Assembly (NCBI GenBank): GCA_964016885.1
Contig: OZ024740.1
Coordinates: forward strand, 298,374,525-298,438,524
Source: Eledone cirrhosa
Taxonomy: Eukaryota; Mollusca; Cephalopoda; Octopoda; Eledonidae
Reading direction: 5' to 3'
Length of the DNA stretch: 64,000 nucleotides
The notes beneath the pieces were generated by a model, which was given only the letters and a program-made list of their open reading frames with translations, was not told the DNA's origin and made no database searches. Both the position numbers and the translations under genes were made by a program. Shown here one piece after another: positions 51,801 to 60,800 of this stretch. The first letter of the stretch is position 1. Each line of letters starts with the position of its first letter.

Positions 51801-54800
51801 TTGTTTGAATTCAATCTGGTACTATATTAACATCCAGGAATAAAATACCCATTGGTTATCAGATATCAAACCAGCTGAAATGTAGTGTAAATGTAAATAT
51901 TACAATATACTTCAGCTTTAACTTTTTCATGACTGCATTTCTAATGAAATACACTCTATTTTAATTAATTAATGAAGAATTTCATTATTAAAATAGTATC
52001 TTAATGTAAGGTTCTTGTATAAAATTATGTTGGGAGAATTGAATTTAAATTGGAGACCTTTAAAATGGGTGGTATTATTTCATAGAACCAGAGCTGGTTT
52101 TACTAAAATTATTAATTATTTCATTACAACATTACAAAGACAGTATCTGAATGTAAGGTTCTTATATAAAATTATGTTGGAAGATTTTAATTTTATTTGA
52201 AAACTTTTCTAATGGTTGGTTTTGTTTCATAGAACCAGATCCAGTTTTGGCTAGGATGGTAACTAAAGGCTTAATGATGCGGCTAATTGTACAATATTGT
52301 TTTTTTTATCTTACTTTATTTAGACGGATGTTATCAAACTCTGTTTTTTCATTAGCTGGTTTGTTGGTCAACTGAAAAAGAGAAAAACGATTACTGAACA
52401 GTTAAAAGAATGAACACTATAAAACAGAGAACATTGTTACAATACCTAGAATGGAAAAGTAAGACAACTTCTCTCTAATAGTCCGGGTCATTATTATTCT
52501 TGCTTTTCCATGCTAGAATGGATTTAATGAAACATTTTCGAGGCAGTTTTTCTAAAGCTGGATGCCCTTTCTGGTGGCAATTTGCTAAGCTGTGGGATGT
52601 ATTGTTTATGTGGGGCATAAAGGTTACCACTTGTTTTAAATGGTGTTTATATGAAGATGCATTGACAGAGAGGCACACATACACATTTTCTCTTAGTCTT
52701 AGGTTCTTCCATACCTTTCAGTGCATTGAGCAGTGCGTAGTTGCCAACGCTCACGATCAGCGGTGGTTTTTTCACGTCTGTGCCAAGTGATGATTTTAAT
52801 AATGATTTCTGGCATATATTAGATCATATTTGAGGAAGTGAATAGCTAATAAAATCTACTAATACTTGACACCAGAAGAATGAAAAGCAAAGCTGATCCT
52901 AGTAGGGTTTGAATTTAGAATGTAAAGAGACAACTATAAACTTCAAGGCCTTTTGTCTTTTTGTCTGACTCTCTACTGATTCTACCATCAACTGCCCTGA
53001 TAATAATAACAACAATGAACATTTTAGGTAAGAGAAAAGCCACAAAAATAGCAACTTTGATAGACTATATACTTACGCGTAACTTAATGTGTTCTAGAAG
53101 TTGGTGTGAGTCCGAGAAACTGGTCAAACTTGGGGATAAGCAAGATTGTACAACAAAATCATCATCCTGAAAAATAGAAGAAAATTGTTTAGAGAAGATA
53201 TTGTTAGCAGGAAATATTCAAAACACCAAATAAAGTAATTTGCAATCAAAATGTATTTTAATCAATCAGTCCCTGTCAAGGAATTGAATGTAGTGTACAA
53301 GAGAGATGATAATGGAGGTATGGGCATGTGATGTGTAAAGAGAGCAAGAGAGTTGTATACAAAAAAGGACCAAGCAGCATTTGAGGTAAAAGAGGGAGAC
53401 CAAAGAAGACAACATTGTGGAGAATGACCTCATGAAGGAAATAACACAGAACTGAACTGACTGATAATATGCCATAATACAAAAGACCCATCCATCAGTA
53501 CAAACACTGCAGCACTAAAAGTAAATGTGGTGAGAGACTGAAGGCTACAGTGTTTGACAATCAAATGGAGACAATGTAGAATTTGAGAGGACTTTTCAGT
53601 CTCTTCCTAATGACAACAGCTCTAGTGCTAGTGTTTTGATAAAATGTACATATTACACCCTGTAAAGTGGTAGAGCTGGTGTTATGAAAAATGCACACAG
53701 GATACCCTGTAAGTGATCCAACAATAGAAACTGTGCCAAATATCGAATGTAGTTATCAAAATTCGGCACTCAGGCTGCGACAATCTGTCCAACCCATACC
53801 AGCATAGAAAGCCGATGTAAAATGATGATGATGAAACAGTGTAAAGCAGATGTGATCATATTCACCTAGATTTCAAAAGCTTTCTACCATTTCTAGTGAG
53901 TTTTCTGAACAGTTGAAAGAATATATTTCTTGACTACTAATAAACATGTTACATACAGCCTAACAGAGATCCCACTACCACTCTTGTGTATCCAGTTCCT
54001 ACCCCATTGTTTTTTTACACCTTGAGGAAACATTTCCTTGATGGTAGCAAGGTCTTTCTTTTTTCTCCTTACAAAAAAACTTTAGTCTTTGCTAGGTTTA
54101 CTTTGAGGCCAATTGATTCCATGTCTGGAACTTCAGTTCTATTGTTTCGGCTATGAAATGTAGATCACTTGCATATAGGAGCTTCTACAGATAACCAAGT
54201 ATTAATTCTTGTTTAAGACTATAATAAATAGGATGGGGCTGATAAATGAGCTTTGGTGGGCTCCTACATGCACACTAAACACATTGCTAACCTGCAAATT
54301 ACTGGTTGCACCTCTGTGCATGGCTTGTACAGCCACCACAAGCCATTCTTCTCTCTCTAGCTTCCTAAGCACCCACCAGATTACAGAACAAATTCTTAGC
54401 TAAATTTTGATGGGATCACACCCATCCCTTTCCTCTCAAATCCCACCACAACTGTCATACATTCACAACATATTTTCTTATCTTTTTGCATCATCCTCCT
54501 TACGCTAACGGCATCTTGACATCCTATCTTACCTACCAACTGCCACTTACCCATGACATCATACTTATCCTTCTTCCTCACTCCTAAGCATGTTACATTT
54601 GGGACAAGTCATCCTCTCACCCTCTGGAACAGAGAGGGCTCCTTAGTCAAGTCCAATGACCAACAACCTCTCTAGTGCTGTTCCATGAAAATTGCATGCA
54701 GTACATTCTGTAAAATGGTTGGTGATAGGAAGGGTATCCAGCTGTAGAAAACTTGCAAAACAAAGGATTGGGAGGATTTTTCAGTTATGTCAAAGACATG

Positions 54801-57800
54801 ACATCCCTAGTGCTGATACGGTGATAAAGCACACTCAGTACACTCTGTAAAAGGACAGAAATGAAAGCAAGATGCATCCCCCATCCCATCTGAGCAATTA
54901 GTAACTCAGATGAAATACTGACTTGGTCTGTGATAACCTGTCCAATCCTGGCTAACAGAAAAAAAATGGATGTTAAATGATGATAAACATGTTCTGCTGT
55001 TTTTATAAATTTTCCTAAGAACCCTGGATCAAATGGTGCTGCAGTATTTGTTTTATGACTGGATCTTGTCTTCAACATTTGCAAGAGTATGATGATATTT
55101 CCATAGATCATTTATTTTAACAGCTGGATTCCCTTCCTATACCCACTCTTGGGTCTCAAATAATCATCCCCCTGCCCTCGCTTATTAAATTTTGCTAATC
55201 TATCTCTGGTGAAATTTTATTTAAAGTGGTAGCATTCCTGCAACAATTAATTTTCTTTAGACAGAGAAGAGAAAGAAAACATTTATGTTGGCAGAAGATA
55301 AGGCTGAAATCAACAGAAGCAAATGAATTCTACTTACTTTAACAAGTTTGAGAATAAGCCACAGTTTATCAGTTAGTTCTTTTTTATTCTCAGCAGTGTC
55401 TTCTCTCCCTGGAGACAACATATCTAAGATATGATTTAAATGGGCTTTGTGGAGAGACTGAAAAAACATAAAATGGTATTTAGTCATATTTTGGTTAGAT
55501 AAAATGAATTTTTACAATGGGGTCATATAGTTAAGTGTCTTGGGTCTTGTGCAGTGAAACATTTCTTAAGATCATATCAATCACACTATATATTAACAAA
55601 CCTGTGCTTGTTATTTTTAACCCTAGGTCAGTACTTACCAAGCAGAACTATATGTTCCTATTTTTCTCAGGCACAGTTTATCCAATGTGACTTTCTTTTT
55701 TTCTTTTTTTAAGATAGTAGTATATGATTTGAAGGATTTGATTGCTTTCAGGTTGAGCCACCATTTACTAGTTTGTAAACAAATTTGGTCATGCAGGGAA
55801 GTTATTTCTAGTGTTAGAAAGCTCTTATAATGAGAGCTGGTTATAAGGTGTATATGCTACAAAGTTTGGCAATCAAAATCAAACGGATACAATATAAGAG
55901 TGAAGAGGAGTCTCTAGTCTAGCCTAGCATGCAATAACCTCTCTAGTGATGGTGCCACAATAAAATACACCCAGTCAATTCTGTAAAATGACAGTGCTGG
56001 TGTCACAAAAAACACCTGTGTTATTTAGAGTATAGTTTTTATTTCACAACTTCATTAAGTAATGATTTTTTTTACCAACTTCTGTTTTGAAGGCCATATT
56101 CATTCAAAGCATGGTTGTATTTAATGGTTTTTGGTATTAGTGGTAGAAAAGGAGAGGGTGGAATTGGTGTTACCTTAGTCAGTTTGTTTGCAGTCAGACA
56201 TGAAATAAACACTACCATTTCAAACACAACCCTAGCTGAGAACAGTGACGCTTGGTGTCTGAACATCAACAATGCTGTCTCCTCCTTCGAAAACACCCAC
56301 AGAGCCACCCCCAAGGACAAAAGGCACAAGAGGAAGAATCATAACACCAAGTTATCAAACCCTCACCAAACCTTCAGCTGCAGCCGTGCCTGCCTGTCCC
56401 ACATTGTCCAGTCAGCCATGAACATGCTTGCAGTCAATGTGGACCATCCACTTCATAATCGTTGTTTTCAAAGTCAAGCCATGATGATGTAATAAATATA
56501 ATTGGTCAACAATAAAAAAAATCTAAATAATCTGAATATTATTTACCTGCATGTCAAGGCCATACTGTTCTGCAAAATTCTTGGCTTCTTCAAAGCGCCT
56601 CTTACGAAGTAAAGTCTGAAACCTGAAATTTATAAGAAACATATATATATGGCTTGGTAGTTTATAACATAGCAAGAAGATAATTTGGTTATAAAATGTA
56701 AACTAACCTTGTTTCTGCATCGCTTTCTGTAATAAGTCGGAATCGCAAGGATTCAAAAACTTGAGCAGTTCTAGAGGAAAAAAAAAAAAATAATAATAAA
56801 AAAGGAAGCGTGTATAAGTCTTTTTTAATGGTAAACTGAATCAAGTGGTCATGTAGACAAAAAGCACTCAGCCTCCATTGTAAAGTGGTTGTATAGGTGT
56901 CATGACAAAACGCCCACACTGTAAAGTGGTTGTGTAGGAGTCACAACAAAAAGTACTTAGTTCACACTGTAAACGTGGTTGGCGTTAGGAAAGGAATCCA
57001 GTTATAGAAACCAAGCCAAAATCAGTTCTGTATGAGCAAGACACAGTCATCTGATCTGGCTTGACTCACTATGGGACAACTTGTCTAATCCATGTTAGCA
57101 TGGAAAAATGGACATTAAACAGCAATGATGATGATTAGTATATGACATAGCTTTCTCCAACAAAATGTAGCTTAGTACCTATGTTAGAATAGATTATTAT
57201 TAATAGACATGTTGCTAAAGATCACCTTATAGCAATAATCATGTAAGAGATGTACTTTATTTCATATTGTAACAACTATTGTATGATATTATTGCACCCT
57301 GATTTACCAATCAATCAGTAATTTGTGCTACAAACATGTTGAAGCATTTCTAGCCATGTAAGAGCTTATTCTATACATACTGCTATCTGGGAAAACAGAA
57401 TATTCGAGACTCATCAGTTAGTCTTTGTACAGAAGACGTTTTAGTTGAATAGTTTGCATTACACAAAATATGAACTTTTACACTCTCTAAAGTTAACAAC
57501 CCTACTAATTTACGATTAAACACACATGTGCACATGATTCTATTTTGATTCATATATATAAATCTAAAGTGGTTGGTGATAGGAAGGGCAACCGGCTATA
57601 GAAAGCTTGCCATACAAAGGGTTGGGAGAACCCTTAGTTGTGTCAAAGACATGACAACCTCTCCTGTGCATTCAGTAGAATGTGAGACCATACATAAATA
57701 CTGACTTGGTCTATGTAGACCCATCCAATCCTTGCTAGCAAGGAGAGCAGATGTTAAAACAATGACACACACACAAGCACTTTACTTACATTGGATCTGT

Positions 57801-60800
57801 ACAGCCTTCAATAATATTCAAATTATCCTGCAAATAGACAATTCTAGAAATCAGAATTTCATTAACAATTGTTTGATGTCATCATGGAATCCCATAGCTG
57901 AATAGGAAATTTACCTAGTAATGGATATCTGTACATAATTTAACATGGGATAAATTGTTACACCCTACTACCAGTTATCACAACCCAGCCTGAATTAGAA
58001 TCAGAGCCTGAATCTGATTCAGACAAAAGATATTGTTGAGGCTTAATACCAGTTTTCTGAAACTTATAAAATAACAAGCTCATACCTTTTTTGCTCTTTC
58101 AGCTAAGTCGAAAGTTAAGTAGTTGAGTCAATATGAGTTAAGGGTTTTGTAAAAGAATCTAGCAGAGTCCTAGGGGTAAACTAATAATATTTGCCACTTT
58201 TGCTAATAATCTGACATTCTATCAACTTAGCCATATGAGATACTTTCATCATCATAAGAAGGACCTAGCTAAAGGTAAACCCCTCCACTTGGCTTTTGTT
58301 GACCTGGAGAAAGCTTTTGACAGAGTCCTCCGTTTCATTATCTGGTGGGCTCTTAGGAAACTAGGAGCGTACGAGTGGCTTGAGAGGGCAATACAAGCCA
58401 TGTATAGAGGAACAAACCAGAATCAGAATGAGAAAATGCCCCCACCAAAAAAAACCCCCCAAAAAACCAACTAGATTGAGCATTGTGATCCTAGTCTTAC
58501 CCATGCTAGCGTGGAAAATTGACGTTAAGCGATGATGGTGATGATGATGATCCAATATCCATTTCAACTCCACCTTTCAAAAGTCAGGTCTGACAACTTC
58601 ACACTTAAGTCCTCATTAGTACTATTCCTACATTGTGATTTGTGATACTCTCTATTATCTTTCAACTAACATAAATTTACTTCTGGCATACCCCACCTGC
58701 TGCTGTTATATTGCTATAGTAGGGAAGTTGTCTTGCCTTCATTGAACTGTTAATGCTTTTGATAAGGAAATACTGTCACAACACTTGTAGTCACCATGTA
58801 TGTCAGGTTCATGTTGCAACAAATCACAAAGAAACTCAATATATTAATATAATAAATTAAAGAAAAAGAAGGTACCTGAGTAGATGGTGACTGAGCAAGT
58901 TGGACTTCTGCACCCAGTTTTAATTGGTAGATACATTCAAAATCAGGAAGCTGCCGTACCTCCAGTAAGGTTTTACTGGATTCCTCATGCCTAAGTATAA
59001 CAACTCGAATATTTTTGAGACTAAAATAGATAAAACAATACCATTAGTGATTATATTTAGGACAGTATTACATTTGATTTTAGAGGTTGCATGGCTACAT
59101 TTTAATTTTGTCAGGTTTAACACTAATTTTGAACAGTTTTACATTTGCTTTTAATAATTGTTTGTTTTAAACATCTGGGTGCTGTAGATATGATATGAGG
59201 AAGTAGGAGGAATCAATGGTCCTTAAGTTTTGTGATATAATTAACGTAACTATCTGCAATGACTTTAGGAAATTGCTAGCCACCTAATCCCCTACCAATC
59301 AGACATGCAAACTAAATAGACTATAAACTCACCAGAAAAGAGAAGAGGCACCTGGTTGTGAACAATAAGACCTTTTCAGATGAAGAATGTACCATTCAAC
59401 ATAGAGCAATGATCAACAACCTTAGCATAAGAGTTAGATGGACTAAGAGACACAAGAATGAGGAGATATGTAAGCTGAAAGACAATGCAGCCAAATGTAA
59501 GTTTGGAGATGTACTAGTTGATGCCTATGACGGGAGTAAAGAGGAGATATATTGACATATAACAGGACAACTGTGAGTACCTATAAGACAACCATGCTAT
59601 GAGCAACAGACCAAATTTGTAGTGGGGGCAAGGTTCCAGCAAAACAAGGTAAACTGTTCAGTGGAATAGTATGATAGATAGAGATGTAAAAATCAAGAAA
59701 CAAGATCTATTAAGAAGAAAAATAAAATAAACAAACAGTTACCTTGAGCTAGATATGGCACTTGTGTCAAGGATATTAAATTCCTTCACTGCCAAATTTG
59801 ATAAAGTTTCTAACATAAGCAAAGATCTAGTATTCCACAAGCTCAGAGTTTCCTGCAGAAAAAATAAAAAAATGTTAGCAATACAATTGCAGTTAAAAGA
59901 AAGAGGGGAGGTGTAGAGGTGAAGTAAAGTAATATAGAATTAGATGTCAGGTGAGTTAGAGTTCATCAAAGGAACGGTAGTAACGAAACGGATCTGTAAT
60001 TACTGTGCGTTGACATGGTGTGGTGCACACATTCTCTACTGGCTTGTACTGGTGTGACTTCAGTGACAGGCCAGTTAACATAAGTACTGTCAGGTCTGAA
60101 ATAATGCCCTCCTCACATTAATTTTTCAGATTATTTTTTACTGGTAATAATTGTTTCTACTTTTGGCACCAGGTCAGCAATTACCTAGTGCATTACTGGT
60201 ACTTTATTTTATCGACCCCGTAAGGATGAAAGGCAAAGTTAACCTCGGCGGGATTTGAACTCAGAAAGGCACAAGGCCAACTTTACTAGTAATAATATAA
60301 TAAACCAAGACTACTCACATTTTTATCAAGAATTAAGAAATATTTGCCATTTGAAGTTGTCTGGATGGATTTAATCCCAACATCTATAAAGAAAATAGAA
60401 TTCCATATGAAATAAAATAAAGGTATTAATAAAACGTCCCACATGCAAGAACGATTATTTGAGAGACAGGGGAAGAGAGAGAGAGAGAGAGACAGCGGGG
60501 AGGGAGAGAGATACAGGGGGGAGGGAGAGAGATGTTGGTTGCTACTTGGAAGTGGTCTTGAAGAGAGGAAGTGAAACAGACTAGAGGTGTCTCTCAAATC
60601 CTGCCACAGAGAACCTCTTTGAAAGTGGTGGCATGATAAAATGCACCCATCCATGCTCTGAAGTGGTTGGTGATAGGAAGAGCATCCAATCATAAAAACC
60701 ATGACATATAAAACAACAAAGATTGGCAATATGTTTATGCCAGATGAGGAAGGAATGTAAAAGAAGAAAAAAAAAACTTATGTCAAATGATGATACTTAC

